Assembly: GCF_034039665.1 (NCBI RefSeq)
Contig: NZ_CP120131.1
Span: forward strand, 1,908,446 to 1,972,445
DNA: 64,000 nt
Direction of reading: 5' to 3'
Source: Mammaliicoccus sp. Dog046
GTDB taxonomy: Bacteria; Bacillota; Bacilli; Staphylococcales; Staphylococcaceae
Shown here: positions 9,578 to 20,563 of the stretch, in pieces
Numbering within the stretch: position 1 is the first letter of the stretch
Layout: every line of letters begins with the position of its first letter
The notes under the pieces: model-generated
The model's input: the letters and a program-made list of their open reading frames with translations, nothing else
The model's database searches: none
What the model was told of the DNA's origin: nothing
Made by a program: the position numbers and the translations under genes

Positions 9578-9667
9578 CTATTCAACCCTCTTTATTACCC
9601 AATTACTTATATTATACTAAAACGGTTACTTAACCGATAGACCTACATCAAATTGTCATAAAAAAAT

Positions 9668-9693
9668 AAAGCACCTCTATACAGAGATGCTTT
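9668..9693. terminator. Terminator downstream of the yisL-like gene
   Basis: An 11-bp stem (AAAGCACCTCT with one mismatch) and a 4-nt loop, flanked by A and T runs, lies just past the yisL-like stop codon. Confidence 0.75.
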
Positions 9694-9700
9694 TGAGTCA

Positions 9701-10045
9701 TTAACCAAAGTGTAATACACCCATTGGTAAATAACTGCCAAGTAAGATAGTTAAAATCATTACAAGGACAGTCGCAATTAATAATCCATTGCTGTTTTTA
9801 TTCTTTTTCTTCTTAGCGATTGTAACTTCAATCAGTCCTAATACTGCTATACCAAGAAGAAGTTTAATTCCATATAGCATACCATTTATACCCATAGCTT
9901 GAATAAATAAATAGATACCTGAAATTAAAACAAATACCATGAATAATCTTAATACCATATGTACTGGTTTGTTTGTAACTTTCATATAAACGACAAAGAA
10001 TAATATAATCATTACTAACCAGCTAAATATATGGAAATGTATCAT
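9701..10045 (-). CDS. YisL family membrane protein (UPF0344/DUF1516)
   Basis: A 114-residue integral membrane protein with four predicted TM helices (about 4-20, 32-50, 56-76, 87-108) and His residues near both ends. It matches the UPF0344/YisL family of bacilli, whose function is unknown. The ATG at 10045 follows AGGGGGAAC. It stands alone between the FAH-family gene and its own terminator. Confidence 0.82.
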   Translation of the reverse strand: MIHFHIFSWLVMIILFFVVYMKVTNKPVHMVLRLFMVFVLISGIYLFIQAMGINGMLYGIKLLLGIAVLGLIEVTIAKKKKNKNSNGLLIATVLVMILTILLGSYLPMGVLHFG

Positions 10046-10134
10046 GTTCCGTTCCCCCTACATATGAATATTTGTAATCCTATAGAATTATACCATAGGC
10101 GTATTCATTTTTTTAACAAATATACATTTATAGC

Positions 10135-11037
10135 TTATTTACTTATAAACGTTGTTAACGTACCAATACCATCGATTGTTACTTTAACTTCATCTCCAGG
10201 TTGTAAGAATTGTGGTGGATTCATACCAGCACCAACGCCAGCCGGTGTACCTGTCGCAATAATATCTCCAGGATGTAATGCTACATATTTTGAAATTTCA
10301 GCGATTAATTCATCAATTTTCAAAATCATTTCATTCGTATTCCCATCTTGGCGAATATCATTATTAACTTTAGTAACGATATTAACATCCTCAGGTAATG
10401 GTAACTCATCTTTCGTAACGATATATGGTCCCATTGGGCAAGCACCAGTTAAAGATTTAGATAAGAATGCTTGATCTTGTTCTTTCTGTGCTTTTCTATC
10501 CGTAATATCATTTATAATTGTATATCCATAAACGTAATCTAATGCTAAACCACGTGGAATTTTTTCTCCGTGCTTACCAATAACTACACCTAATTCGCCT
10601 TCATAATCTAATTGTTCTGTAACATCTTGATGATTAGGAATTTCAGCGTTATCACCTGTTAAAGAAGACGCCGCTTTAGTAAATACATATAAACGATTAA
10701 CTTTATTATTTAATTCTTCAGCGTGTTTCTTATAGTTACGGCCAAATGCAATCACATTATTTGTTGGTGTAACTGGTGGTAAGAATTCAATATCTTCAAA
10801 GCTATATTTATATTCGTCTTTATCTGGTGATTCTAAAACTTTAACAACCGCTTTACGTACAGCTTCTTGAAAATCAACGTTTATATTTAATTGTAGTCCT
10901 TCTAGTAAAGTTTTAGGATTAAACCCATCTTCGCCAAAAGTTTCAAATATTTTACGTAAATCCCAAACTGCATCTTCACGTTTTACTTTCACACCATAAG
11001 AAGTTATATCTTTATAATTAAATGTTAAAAATTTCAT
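10135..11037 (-). CDS. Fumarylacetoacetate hydrolase family protein
   Basis: A 300-residue FAH-superfamily enzyme; members hydrolyse, decarboxylate or isomerise oxo-acids using a divalent metal. Metal-site motifs are visible: [11 protein letters not shown] (Glu-x-Glu), NDITDR, and near the C-terminus [16 protein letters not shown] 321-residue reading is possible from 11100. The ATG at 11037, preceded by AAGGAGCTGAC, gives the natural family start [10 protein letters not shown]. The substrate is unknown. It lies downstream of the addBA/DUF418 run. Confidence 0.87.
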   Translation of the reverse strand: MKFLTFNYKDITSYGVKVKREDAVWDLRKIFETFGEDGFNPKTLLEGLQLNINVDFQEAVRKAVVKVLESPDKDEYKYSFEDIEFLPPVTPTNNVIAFGRNYKKHAEELNNKVNRLYVFTKAASSLTGDNAEIPNHQDVTEQLDYEGELGVVIGKHGEKIPRGLALDYVYGYTIINDITDRKAQKEQDQAFLSKSLTGACPMGPYIVTKDELPLPEDVNIVTKVNNDIRQDGNTNEMILKIDELIAEISKYVALHPGDIIATGTPAGVGAGMNPPQFLQPGDEVKVTIDGIGTLTTFISK

Positions 11038-11113
11038 CCACTCTGTCAGCTCCTTCTTGTTCTTGTGACCCATTATACCGAATTTTTTGATAAATCGCAT
11101 TATTTTAAAGCTA

Positions 11114-12241
11114 TTATTTTAAATATGTTACTTTTCTCCATAATTTTTCTAAAGGACCTTGATTAAATCGTTTGAAATAGAAGTATCCTACTAGTAGTTG
11201 AACAATATAAATACCGATTGCGATTAAATATATTGTAGATACGGGCAGTTTACTATACAAATTCAAACCAACGCCATAAAAGATAACCACACATATCACA
11301 CTTTGTGAAATATACGTCGTCAAACTCAATTTACCGATATATTGCATTGGTGCTAGAACCTTTTTAAGTTTGGCATCTTCACACAATAAGACAAAGAAAA
11401 TAATATAACTCATCCCAACGATAGGTCCACCGAGCATTTGACTCAATAATTGCGAAGTTGCTGATCCAACTAATACGATTTGAATCATTTTCACCATAAG
11501 CCCTAAAATAAATATTCCTAATCCTAGCCAAGTATAAAATTGTTTGCGCATTATAATCTTCTTAAACCAATTGATTTGATGTGCATAAATACCAAACAGC
11601 ATAATCGGCAAGATTGTAAACGGACCAACCATGATGATACTTCCAATATTCGTACCGAAATACTTCAAGTTATACCCAATCATAGATAAATAGTCTGAAC
11701 TTGCTAAAATATTATTTACTCTTTCTAACTCTTGCAATCCAACAAAATTTTCAGTCTGTGTAACGTCTTGAATCAAAATCATCGGCAAGATAAACAACAA
11801 CACAAATATGCTAAATCCAATTGTCATTGCAACTAAAGCATATTGTGGTTTTAGTTTAACAAAGATAATTGCGATAAATCCAAGAATTGCATACGTAGCT
11901 AAAATATCTCCATAAAATATAAAGATACCATGCAGAACTCCTAGTAGTAATAAAAATGATAACCTTCTTATTATCATTGGATAATAGTCGATTTGTTTTT
12001 CAATGCTATTCTGATACATCATTGAAAGACCATATCCAAATAAAAATGCAAATATTGGATAAAAAGATGCAATGATAAACAAGGCACTTAACTTAAATAG
12101 TGCCCCATCCTCATGCTGGAAATACTCAAACGGATTGATAATATGATATGGGTAAGCAAAGGTCAAAATATTCATTAATAAAATACCTAATAAACTAAAT
12201 CCTCTTAGTGCATCAATACTAAATATTCGTTGTTTTGCCAT
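11114..12241 (-). CDS. DUF418 (YeiB-like) multi-pass membrane protein
   Basis: A 375-residue membrane protein with about nine hydrophobic helices. It opens with [20 protein letters not shown], the typical DUF418/heparan-alpha-glucosaminide acyltransferase-like N-terminus. It ends in the DUF418 signature [13 protein letters not shown]. Family function is unproven; transport or acyl transfer has been proposed. Its ATG overlaps the addA stop by one base (TAATG), so it is translationally coupled to addBA. Confidence 0.85.
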   Translation of the reverse strand: MAKQRIFSIDALRGFSLLGILLMNILTFAYPYHIINPFEYFQHEDGALFKLSALFIIASFYPIFAFLFGYGLSMMYQNSIEKQIDYYPMIIRRLSFLLLLGVLHGIFIFYGDILATYAILGFIAIIFVKLKPQYALVAMTIGFSIFVLLFILPMILIQDVTQTENFVGLQELERVNNILASSDYLSMIGYNLKYFGTNIGSIIMVGPFTILPIMLFGIYAHQINWFKKIIMRKQFYTWLGLGIFILGLMVKMIQIVLVGSATSQLLSQMLGGPIVGMSYIIFFVLLCEDAKLKKVLAPMQYIGKLSLTTYISQSVICVVIFYGVGLNLYSKLPVSTIYLIAIGIYIVQLLVGYFYFKRFNQGPLEKLWRKVTYLK

Positions 12242-15200
12242 TATTTGTGCTCCTTGATGTGTTTCGTTCCATATTGAAAGAAATATAAATAACCTTCAAC
12301 GGGTTGTTGTAATATTGTTTCTAACGTATTTTTATAGTATTGCATCTGTACTTCATATTTTTTCTTCATTTCTTCTGCTACATCATCCATAGATTTTCCT
12401 CGACGAACGATAAATGCATCCGTTTTATAATCGATAAATGAAACTTTGTCCCCTTCAACAAAGATGCAATCAATCATTCCTTGAATAATTGGTTTATTAT
12501 CATCATCAGTAATATTGTAAGTAAGTCCTTTATCAATATCGTCTTGACCGACAACAAAAGGTACTTCTCGGTACACTTTATCTGCTTTAACGAGACGGTC
12601 ATATAAAGTAGATTCGGTAAATGCTTCAACGAGTTTTAAATCTAAATCTTCAAGTGCATCACTTGGTAATATATCTTTCGTTATCAAGTCATTCTTAATT
12701 AAAGCCTCTATTTCTGCTTCTTTTAATCCACCTTGAACTAATGGTAAATGTTGCATAACCGTATGCATTAATGTCCCAATTTCTGTACTCTTACGTTTTT
12801 CTTTAGATAAAAAGTTAGGTCGATCATAAGATCTCGTACCAACTTGATATTGTCTCACGATTTGATAATCTGTTCCCGCTTCTTCTGTTTCTCTTTGTCT
12901 TTTGATTTCTGAAACAGATTGTTTCGCAGCAATGTTCAATAGATGTTGATTCGGATATTTGTACACAAGTCGTTCATGAATATCTTGTTTTAAACTAGAC
13001 GGTTTATAATTATATAAAGCTTCAATCGTCGGTCGTTCATCATATACGTCTTCCATTTCATTATCTTCCGCTGCATTTATAATATTGAACTTAAAGTATT
13101 CATTTTGATTAGTATTAAACTGAATCGCATTAGACAATCCATATGTTTTAGATTTAGCTAGTATAGTTGCAATTAAATCAAAAGCTGATTTTGCACTCAC
13201 TCTAAATTCTGGATCAATCAATTCGTGTTTATCTGCTTGAATCAACCCAAGATTTTCAACGGCTTTATCATTTTTCACACGTCCGATAAGATATAATGCT
13301 TCTTTTGCACGTGTCAACGCAACATAAATCAAACGCATTTCTTCTGAAATCATTTCAGTCTCGTTTATATTTTTGAAAATGGCTGTAGCTAAAGTTGGGT
13401 AAGTCAATTCATTCTCAATATTAAAATATGACATAGCTAAACCATATTTGTTATTAAGTAACACATGATCTGTTAAATCTGTGCGGTTAAACGACTTGGA
13501 TATCCCAGAGTATACAACAAATGGAAACTCTAAACCTTTACTGCTATGAATGGTCATCATTCTCACAACATCGTCATTCGGACCTATCACACTTTCTTGT
13601 CCGAAATCTTGCCCTCTTTCGATAAGTTCATCGATAAACCTTATGAATTGGAATATACCTCTTAAGCTAGAAGCTTCAAATTGAACAGCTTTATTTAGGA
13701 GTCCATATAAATTTTGTCGTCTTTGAACGCCACCTGTTAAGCCACTAAAATAAGGAATCAAATAAAAATCATTGTATATTTTGTCTAATAATTGCCATAC
13801 CGGCACTGATTTGCTCATCGTTTGATACGATTTCAACTGATTTAAAAATCGATTTATTTTTTCAATAAGCTGTTGTTCACCTTCAGCATGCGCAATATAT
13901 TTATACATTGAATCTAAATAGTATATTTCTTGTGGTGCTTTATTTCTGATTTCCGCCAATTCATCCTCTTTGAATTGAAATGCTATAGAACGCATAAGCC
14001 CTACCAAATATGTATCTTGGAGTGGATTATCTATCACTCTTAAAAATGATAACATCATTCTAATTTCATTTTGTTCGAAGTATCCTTTTTTAGATTCAAC
14101 GTAGAACGGAATGTTCGCATCTTTAAATTGTTGTTGAAGATGCATTGCGTTACTATAACTTCTTTCGAGAATAACAATATCTTTATATGTTGCTGGTCTA
14201 TACGATTTTGACTTTCTATCATAAACTTGCTTATGCTCTAGAATATCTTGTACTTTACTTACAATATGCTTTGCTTCTAACAATTGATTATCATCTTCTT
14301 CAAATGCATCTTGCACTAGTACATCTATCTCTAGAGGTGTTTTTTGTTCATCATAATCTGCACCATAATATAATTTTGCTGCATCGTCATATTCAATTTC
14401 ACCAACAACTTCATCCATCATATGTGAAAAAAGATAATTCGTATTATCTAACACTTCAGTTCTTGATCTAAAGTTCTTAGATAAATCAATCACTTCTCCA
14501 CTTTCAAGGTTGGTCTCTTTGAATCGTTTATATTTTTCAATGAAGAGTTCTGGTTCTGCCTGTCTAAATTTATAAATAGATTGTTTTACATCACCAACCA
14601 TAAATAAATTACCATCTTTTTCTTCACCACTTTTAATGCAACTAATAATCGCTTCTTGAACTCTATTTGTATCTTGGTATTCATCAACTAATATTTCATC
14701 AAAGTGCTCTCGATATTGTAATGCTGTTTGTGAAGGATTCCCTTCATCATCTGTTAATATTTCTAAAGCAAGATGCTCATAGTCTGAGAAATCAATAATG
14801 CGTTTATTTCTTTTTAATGTTCTAAAGTGAGTAATGATATCTTTAGTAATGGAAGAAAGAACTTCTACTCTAGGCTGCATTTCATGCATATCTGTTATTA
14901 ATTCCGCTCTTTCACGACTTAAATATCCTTCTGTTAGTTCTTTCAAATATTCAATATAATTTTTATAATAATTTTTGCCGAGTTCTAATAATTGCTCATT
15001 GCCTTCATTTTCACTTTTAATTTTTGCACTATTGACGGGTAATTTTTTTGATGATATATCAGAAGCGATTGCGTCATAAGATTTACTGCCATCTAAAATT
15101 TGATCAATCCATATGCGTTCGCCTTCTAAATATGCCATATGTTTATCTACTTCTGCTAAATGTTGATAACAATCGATGGATTGATATAACGCATTTTTGG

Positions 15201-15882
15201 CACTATTAAGTTTACGTTCTATCAATTTATCCATCATCTTAAAATATTCATGTTGTTCATCAATATCTTTATATGGCTGATTTAATTGCTCGAGCCATTC
15301 AAATGGATGTGCATGCGCAATACTGAAGCGATATAAACGTTTTAATAATTCCCTTAACGAATCATCTGATCGATCATTTGAAAGGTGCTCTACTAATGCT
15401 AAGAAATGTGTATCATTCTGTTCATAATAGGTTTCTAATACATCATCAATGGCTTGATCTAACAATACGATACCTTCAACTTCACTGGCCGTTCTGAAAT
15501 TTGGATCAATATCTATTTCATCGTAATGTGATTTTATTAAAGCTAAACAAAAACTATGCAATGTCGATATTTGAGCTTGATGAATTTTAATTCTTTGTGA
15601 TTTCAAATGCTCGTCTTCAGGATGCTTCACACTTTCTCTTTGTATCGCTGCATTGACCCTTGCTTTCATTTCACGCGCACTTGCATTCGTAAATGTCACG
15701 ACTAAGAGTCTATTTACATCTTGTTGATTACGCATAATTTTCTGAATGATACGTTCGACTAACACAGCTGTTTTACCACTGCCCGCTGCAGCTGCAACGA
15801 GTGTATCTTGTCCTTGAGTATATATGGCACGCCATTGGTCATCCGTCCATTGCGCATCTACAGGTTTCACTGGTATTGTCAT
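12241..15882 (-). CDS. addA: ATP-dependent helicase/nuclease subunit A (AddA/RexA)
   Basis: A 1213-residue UvrD-type helicase-nuclease that works with AddB to resect double-strand breaks for RecA. Walker A AAAAGSGKT is at about residue 31, the DEYQDTNR Walker B motif near 400, and later helicase motifs include TIHSSKGLEFPFV and LIYVALTRAKEAL. A C-terminal RecB-like nuclease domain contains SFIDYKTDAF. The start codon overlaps the addB stop (ATGA). The length is normal for staphylococcal RexA. The SD is GGAGGAAG. Confidence 0.96.
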   Translation of the reverse strand: MTIPVKPVDAQWTDDQWRAIYTQGQDTLVAAAAGSGKTAVLVERIIQKIMRNQQDVNRLLVVTFTNASAREMKARVNAAIQRESVKHPEDEHLKSQRIKIHQAQISTLHSFCLALIKSHYDEIDIDPNFRTASEVEGIVLLDQAIDDVLETYYEQNDTHFLALVEHLSNDRSDDSLRELLKRLYRFSIAHAHPFEWLEQLNQPYKDIDEQHEYFKMMDKLIERKLNSAKNALYQSIDCYQHLAEVDKHMAYLEGERIWIDQILDGSKSYDAIASDISSKKLPVNSAKIKSENEGNEQLLELGKNYYKNYIEYLKELTEGYLSRERAELITDMHEMQPRVEVLSSITKDIITHFRTLKRNKRIIDFSDYEHLALEILTDDEGNPSQTALQYREHFDEILVDEYQDTNRVQEAIISCIKSGEEKDGNLFMVGDVKQSIYKFRQAEPELFIEKYKRFKETNLESGEVIDLSKNFRSRTEVLDNTNYLFSHMMDEVVGEIEYDDAAKLYYGADYDEQKTPLEIDVLVQDAFEEDDNQLLEAKHIVSKVQDILEHKQVYDRKSKSYRPATYKDIVILERSYSNAMHLQQQFKDANIPFYVESKKGYFEQNEIRMMLSFLRVIDNPLQDTYLVGLMRSIAFQFKEDELAEIRNKAPQEIYYLDSMYKYIAHAEGEQQLIEKINRFLNQLKSYQTMSKSVPVWQLLDKIYNDFYLIPYFSGLTGGVQRRQNLYGLLNKAVQFEASSLRGIFQFIRFIDELIERGQDFGQESVIGPNDDVVRMMTIHSSKGLEFPFVVYSGISKSFNRTDLTDHVLLNNKYGLAMSYFNIENELTYPTLATAIFKNINETEMISEEMRLIYVALTRAKEALYLIGRVKNDKAVENLGLIQADKHELIDPEFRVSAKSAFDLIATILAKSKTYGLSNAIQFNTNQNEYFKFNIINAAEDNEMEDVYDERPTIEALYNYKPSSLKQDIHERLVYKYPNQHLLNIAAKQSVSEIKRQRETEEAGTDYQIVRQYQVGTRSYDRPNFLSKEKRKSTEIGTLMHTVMQHLPLVQGGLKEAEIEALIKNDLITKDILPSDALEDLDLKLVEAFTESTLYDRLVKADKVYREVPFVVGQDDIDKGLTYNITDDDNKPIIQGMIDCIFVEGDKVSFIDYKTDAFIVRRGKSMDDVAEEMKKKYEVQMQYYKNTLETILQQPVEGYLYFFQYGTKHIKEHK

Positions 15883-18800
15883 TCATCTTCCTCCTCTCTT
15901 AAAAGACTGATTAACTCATCTTTACTCAATGTATGATCAATTTCTCTATATTGCTCAGTATCCGTTATAGGATCAATGTGGCATACTGATTTATATTCAC
16001 AAAATTGACAAGGTAACCGCTTCTGATATTTCATAGGTGCAACTTCAGTATGCCCGTCCATAATTTGAGTGGCCGTTTCAACAAAGTTCTCTCTATTCTT
16101 ATCAATTAATTTATAGAATAATTCTTCATCCAATGCTTTACTATAACTATATAATTCACCATTTTTCTTTCTAGTAACTGGAATCATATCTGATTTGAGT
16201 TGCTCTTCCAATTTATAGTCCAGCGCTTCTACTACTTCAGGATTTTTATTTACGTATCCATCCATTTTGAATTTCTCTATTGTTTGCTTTTGAATTTCTT
16301 CAACTGCTGGTATATCGCCCCATCGTTTTGCTTTAATTTCTGGTTCATGCACATGGAAGTATAACAATGCACCTGGTGAAACTTGAGGTTGTAATTTTAA
16401 AATTTCTTTATTTTGCAATACAACATCTAAGTAAGTAAACATTTGCATTTGCATGCCATATAATACTTTAGTTAAATCTAAACTTGTTTCAGAAGATTTA
16501 TAGTCAATGATTGAAACATAATCTTGTTCTTTAGCTTTATATACATCTAAACGGTCAATTTGTCCGCGAATATTGATTGGCACATGACGTTTTGTCTCTA
16601 GTGGTGTTGTTTTCAATTGATGGTTCGCTGTAGATCCAAAGTTGAGTTCAAATTGATACGCTTTAAATTTCGAATGGCCCGTTTGATATTTCATTGCCTC
16701 TAATGTTGATTTAAGTATATTTTGTATTCTTAATTTTAAGTATCTGTAATGTGCTGTTCGATTTAATAAATCAAATTGGATTTTAGGTAAACTTTCATCA
16801 ATCGCTTCATTAATTAAACGCATCATGTTTTGAGTTGATAATTTACTAAAGTCACCATTGACTTCATCAGAAATATACTTCAACGTTTGATGGAATATAT
16901 TACCGATATCAACACTTTGAATTTGATATTTCGACCGTTCATTTAATCTCAATCCGTGTGAAACATAATGTTTAAATGGACATTGATTATATGTTTCAAA
17001 CCTTGAAACACTTGCATTAATTTTATCACCATATAATTGTTCAGAAACATCATTATTTAACTGAACGGTGTCATTCTTATAAGTCAATGCTGACGCTAAA
17101 AATTGCATAGTATGATCTAAATGATGCAGTGATTGCGAAGCATGAAAAGCATCTAACCAAATATCATTTACAATTTCATCATTTAACCAATCGTTAAGTT
17201 GTTCAAAGATATGCATTTGACTTTGATGTTCATGTTCAATCAGTTGGATTGGATTTGTTTCAATATTTTCTTTTAATGACTGTACTTTTAAATCTGTAAA
17301 CAATGACTCTATTGTTTCGATAAATGGACTTTTCTCTCTTACTTCTCCACTATCTGACATCAAGCTATATGTAAACACAACATCCCGTTTCGCTCTCGTC
17401 ATTGCGATGTAACATACAAACGCTTCATCCATTTGTAAAATATCACTCGTTGGACTCAATTCTAAACCGCTTGATTCTGCCAATTCTTTTTTCTCGTCGT
17501 CAGTAAGTAACAACATTTGATTGGATGCTTTAGGTAATACGCCATCATTCATACCTAATAGAAATACAATTTCTTTGTTGTCTACTTTTGCTAAATCCAT
17601 ATTCCCTACTGTAACTTCATCAAGCGTTTGAGGAATCATTGAGAATTCTAATTCATCCATACCTCTATCCAGTATTTCAATATATTCATTTAAAGATAAT
17701 GATGTGTTACCTAACACTTCTACAATATCATCGAATATACGAATCGTACCTTGCCACACTTGGTCAATTTGTTCAGCTTCTTCAAATTGATGTTTAATTT
17801 CTAGTTCATCTCTTAATGTCATTAAATGTGTTGGTAATTCAAATTGTTCAATGATGTCATATAAATTCATCGTAAATTGTTCAACCGTATCGCATTCTGA
17901 TAATGCTTGTGCTAATCTTTCCACTTTGTTAACGACAAAATCTTTTAATTGAATGACACTTTGTATTGTTTTTTGGTCTTCTTCAGTTATAGATGACGCT
18001 TCTTTTTTGAGTGTTTTTTTGCCTAATTTTTCAAATGATTCAATTGTGAAGTAATCTGGATTTGTCCATCTACGACCAGATATTCCCCGTTCAAATGCAT
18101 AATTTTCTAGAATATCAATTAAGTAATCTGCATTTGGAATATGGCTCGTCAATATTCCCGTTTTCAACATTCTCATCATTGATTCAAATTTCCATCCTGA
18201 TTGAATTACTTCTAACATTGATCTTAAACATTCGATAAATGGATGGTATGCCATTTTCTTTTTAGCATCATGGTTATAAGCAATATCAAAATGCGGTAAC
18301 ACTGTTTCTATCAATTGTTCATAACTTGGATCTCTATATAATATTGCGATGTCTTTATAAGAAATATCATATTCTCTTGATCGTCTTAAAATTTCTCTCG
18401 CAACATATTGAACTTCTTCTCGCATATTAGATGCTTCTACAATCGATAAATGTTCATGATTTTTTTTATTTGGGATGAGTGCATCAAATTGACTTTCTAT
18501 ATGCTTCAAATCTTGATTATCATCGAATCGTTTCGTTTCTTTAAAATGCGTCTTTTGAATTGAAATATTTAAGTTATGCGCGATATCTTCCAAGTGACTC
18601 AATGTCTCTGATGTCTTTCTAAACAAACTAAATGGATCCTTACTTCCATCTGTCGTTAATCCAACCGTCACTGATTTACTATTTTTCACTAATGCTTCGA
18701 TAACACGATATTCTAATGTTGAAAAGTTATGGAATCCATCAATATAAATATCCGCATCTTTTATAAATGATGAAGATGGTGCCTTCTCGATTAATTTATA

Positions 18801-19349
18801 TAGAATATCTTCAGCTTGTACAAATCTTCCTTCAAGTTGATTTTCCAATGCACGATAAATCATTTCAATATCATTCAATTTATCTTTCATTCTGACAGGA
18901 ATCGTCGTACTTTGATCTAAATACGCTAAAATATCATCAGGTTGAACGTTATATTTTTTAAAGTCTTTAATTTCATTCATCATTTTATGGCTGAAGCCAT
19001 AATGTTGAATCGTTGATTGATATAAATTTAATTGTTGTTTATGTGTATGTAATAAATGGTAAGTCAACATTTCTAAAGCTTCATCAGAAATTTGTTGCTC
19101 TATTAATCCACCTTCTTCACTTAATACTCTCCAACTCAATCTCTCAAAACCGAATACAGATGTACGAATACTCCCTTTCAACTTTGGATTGCGAACGAAA
19201 GCTTGTTCATATTGAAAAGTATTTTGTGTCGGCGTTAAAAATATAATCGGATTTCCTAATGGATCTCCAATCATTTCTTCAGTCATGTGTTGAATCATTT
19301 GGCTCGTTTTCCCTGTGCCACTTCGACCAGTCCATACATTAAGTTGCAT
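15879..19349 (-). CDS. addB: ATP-dependent helicase/nuclease subunit B (AddB/RexB)
   Basis: The 1156-residue partner of AddA. It has an N-terminal Walker A GRSGTGKT (about 8-15), degenerate helicase motifs, and a C-terminal nuclease with SIIDYKSSET. A Cys in YNQCPFKHYV plus CQFCEYKSVCHID supply the four Cys of the AddB [4Fe-4S] staple. The start follows GGGAGGTTGAATAG. It is the first gene of the addB-addA-DUF418 run. A terminator separates it from the sps genes upstream. Confidence 0.96.
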   Translation of the reverse strand: MQLNVWTGRSGTGKTSQMIQHMTEEMIGDPLGNPIIFLTPTQNTFQYEQAFVRNPKLKGSIRTSVFGFERLSWRVLSEEGGLIEQQISDEALEMLTYHLLHTHKQQLNLYQSTIQHYGFSHKMMNEIKDFKKYNVQPDDILAYLDQSTTIPVRMKDKLNDIEMIYRALENQLEGRFVQAEDILYKLIEKAPSSSFIKDADIYIDGFHNFSTLEYRVIEALVKNSKSVTVGLTTDGSKDPFSLFRKTSETLSHLEDIAHNLNISIQKTHFKETKRFDDNQDLKHIESQFDALIPNKKNHEHLSIVEASNMREEVQYVAREILRRSREYDISYKDIAILYRDPSYEQLIETVLPHFDIAYNHDAKKKMAYHPFIECLRSMLEVIQSGWKFESMMRMLKTGILTSHIPNADYLIDILENYAFERGISGRRWTNPDYFTIESFEKLGKKTLKKEASSITEEDQKTIQSVIQLKDFVVNKVERLAQALSECDTVEQFTMNLYDIIEQFELPTHLMTLRDELEIKHQFEEAEQIDQVWQGTIRIFDDIVEVLGNTSLSLNEYIEILDRGMDELEFSMIPQTLDEVTVGNMDLAKVDNKEIVFLLGMNDGVLPKASNQMLLLTDDEKKELAESSGLELSPTSDILQMDEAFVCYIAMTRAKRDVVFTYSLMSDSGEVREKSPFIETIESLFTDLKVQSLKENIETNPIQLIEHEHQSQMHIFEQLNDWLNDEIVNDIWLDAFHASQSLHHLDHTMQFLASALTYKNDTVQLNNDVSEQLYGDKINASVSRFETYNQCPFKHYVSHGLRLNERSKYQIQSVDIGNIFHQTLKYISDEVNGDFSKLSTQNMMRLINEAIDESLPKIQFDLLNRTAHYRYLKLRIQNILKSTLEAMKYQTGHSKFKAYQFELNFGSTANHQLKTTPLETKRHVPINIRGQIDRLDVYKAKEQDYVSIIDYKSSETSLDLTKVLYGMQMQMFTYLDVVLQNKEILKLQPQVSPGALLYFHVHEPEIKAKRWGDIPAVEEIQKQTIEKFKMDGYVNKNPEVVEALDYKLEEQLKSDMIPVTRKKNGELYSYSKALDEELFYKLIDKNRENFVETATQIMDGHTEVAPMKYQKRLPCQFCEYKSVCHIDPITDTEQYREIDHTLSKDELISLLREEEDE

Positions 19350-19400
19350 CTATTCAACCTCCCTTACAATTTTTCTCATGTATATATTTTAACATAAAAA

Positions 19401-19434
19401 TAACGCCTCACTTAACGATATAAGCGAGGCGTTA
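19401..19434 (-). terminator. Terminator after the signal peptidase genes
   Basis: A 14-bp stem (TAACGCCTC, CTTA with one mismatch) and a 6-nt loop. On the minus strand it is followed by TTTTT, ending transcription from spsB before addB. Confidence 0.85.
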
Positions 19435-19446
19435 GCCATTCAAATA

Positions 19447-20013
19447 TTAATTTGTTGACGGATCAAAATTATAATGGAATTGATTGATTGGCCAGAATCT
19501 TAATGCAACTTCTCCAACAATTACATCTCGGTTAATTAAACCAAATGAACGTCCATCTTTACTTACTTCACGGTTATCACCTAGTACTAAGTATTCATCT
19601 TTTGGAATTTTATTAACACCATTAGAGTTGACTAAATCTTTAACTTGGAAATTCTCAGTTAATAAATCACGAGATTTATTTGCTTTATTTTGTTTCAAGT
19701 ATTCTTCTGGTACTTTCTTACCATTAACATACAGTTGATCATTTTCATATTTAACTGTGTCACCAGGCATACCAATCACACGTTTTACATAGTCATCATT
19801 TTCATTTGCATGGAAGACGATAACATCACCATGATCAATTTTTCCTACGTTATATCCGATTTTGTTCACAATTACTTTTTCATTATTTTTCAATGTCGGA
19901 TACATTGAATCTCCAGAGACTGTGTAAGTTACAAACAAGAATTTTTGTATAAGTAGTACACAAGCAACGGCAACAGCGATTGCTATAACCCACTCAAATA
20001 TTTCTTTTTTCAA
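19447..20013 (-). CDS. spsB: Type I signal peptidase (SpsB ortholog)
   Basis: A 188-residue type I leader peptidase that cleaves Sec/Tat signal peptides outside the membrane. One N-terminal TM helix (about 8-28) is followed by the nucleophile motif SGDSMYPT, the general-base Lys in DYVKRVIGMPGD, and box E GDNREVSKDGRSFG. The frame opens from a GTG at 20022, but that codon lies in the SD GAGGTGG. The TTG at 20013 gives MKKEIFEWV, matching S. aureus SpsB (MKKELLEWI). It is 19 bp downstream of a second sps gene. Confidence 0.93.
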   Translation of the reverse strand: MKKEIFEWVIAIAVAVACVLLIQKFLFVTYTVSGDSMYPTLKNNEKVIVNKIGYNVGKIDHGDVIVFHANENDDYVKRVIGMPGDTVKYENDQLYVNGKKVPEEYLKQNKANKSRDLLTENFQVKDLVNSNGVNKIPKDEYLVLGDNREVSKDGRSFGLINRDVIVGEVALRFWPINQFHYNFDPSTN

Positions 20014-20032
20014 ACATGCCACCTCATTATTT

Positions 20033-20563
20033 TTATTTATCGAATTTTACATCTATTTGGTTAAATGGATAATATCTCAAATTCACTTTACCAACTATTT
20101 CTTTTTCAAGAACAAATCCAATTTCTCTTGAATCTCTACTATTGTTACGGTTATCACCTAAAACTAAATATTCGTCTTTAGGTATAACGTCACTCTTAGA
20201 GCCTTGAATGGTTCTTGTACTGAAATCATCAGTTATTTCTTTGTCTTTTAAATACTTTTCTTTCACAAGTGTACCATTAATATACAATTTGCTGTCTTTC
20301 ATTTCAACCGTGTCGCCTGGCAAACCGATAACTCTTTTAATATAGTCTTGGTTTTTATTAGCATGAAAAACAATAACATCACCATTATCAATTTGTCCAA
20401 TATTTTTCACTAATTTGTTTACAATCAAACGATCACCGTTATGAAATGTCGGTTCCATTGAATGACCATCAACAACATAGCTAATGAATAAAAATGTTCT
20501 CACGACAAACAATATTACTAGCGCAAAAATAATAGCCAAAAACCATTCGAGTATTTTTCTCAT
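20033..20563 (-). CDS. Second type I signal peptidase with intact catalytic dyad
   Basis: A 176-residue type I signal peptidase with an N-terminal TM helix (about 5-26), the Ser nucleophile in DGHSMEPTF, the Lys base in DYIKRVIGLPGD and box E GDNRNNSRDSREIG. It occupies the slot of S. aureus spsA, whose product lacks the catalytic residues, but here the Ser/Lys dyad is present. The start overlaps the preceding VTT gene's stop by one base. It forms an operon with spsB. Its substrate preference is unknown. Confidence 0.92.
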   Translation of the reverse strand: MRKILEWFLAIIFALVILFVVRTFLFISYVVDGHSMEPTFHNGDRLIVNKLVKNIGQIDNGDVIVFHANKNQDYIKRVIGLPGDTVEMKDSKLYINGTLVKEKYLKDKEITDDFSTRTIQGSKSDVIPKDEYLVLGDNRNNSRDSREIGFVLEKEIVGKVNLRYYPFNQIDVKFDK

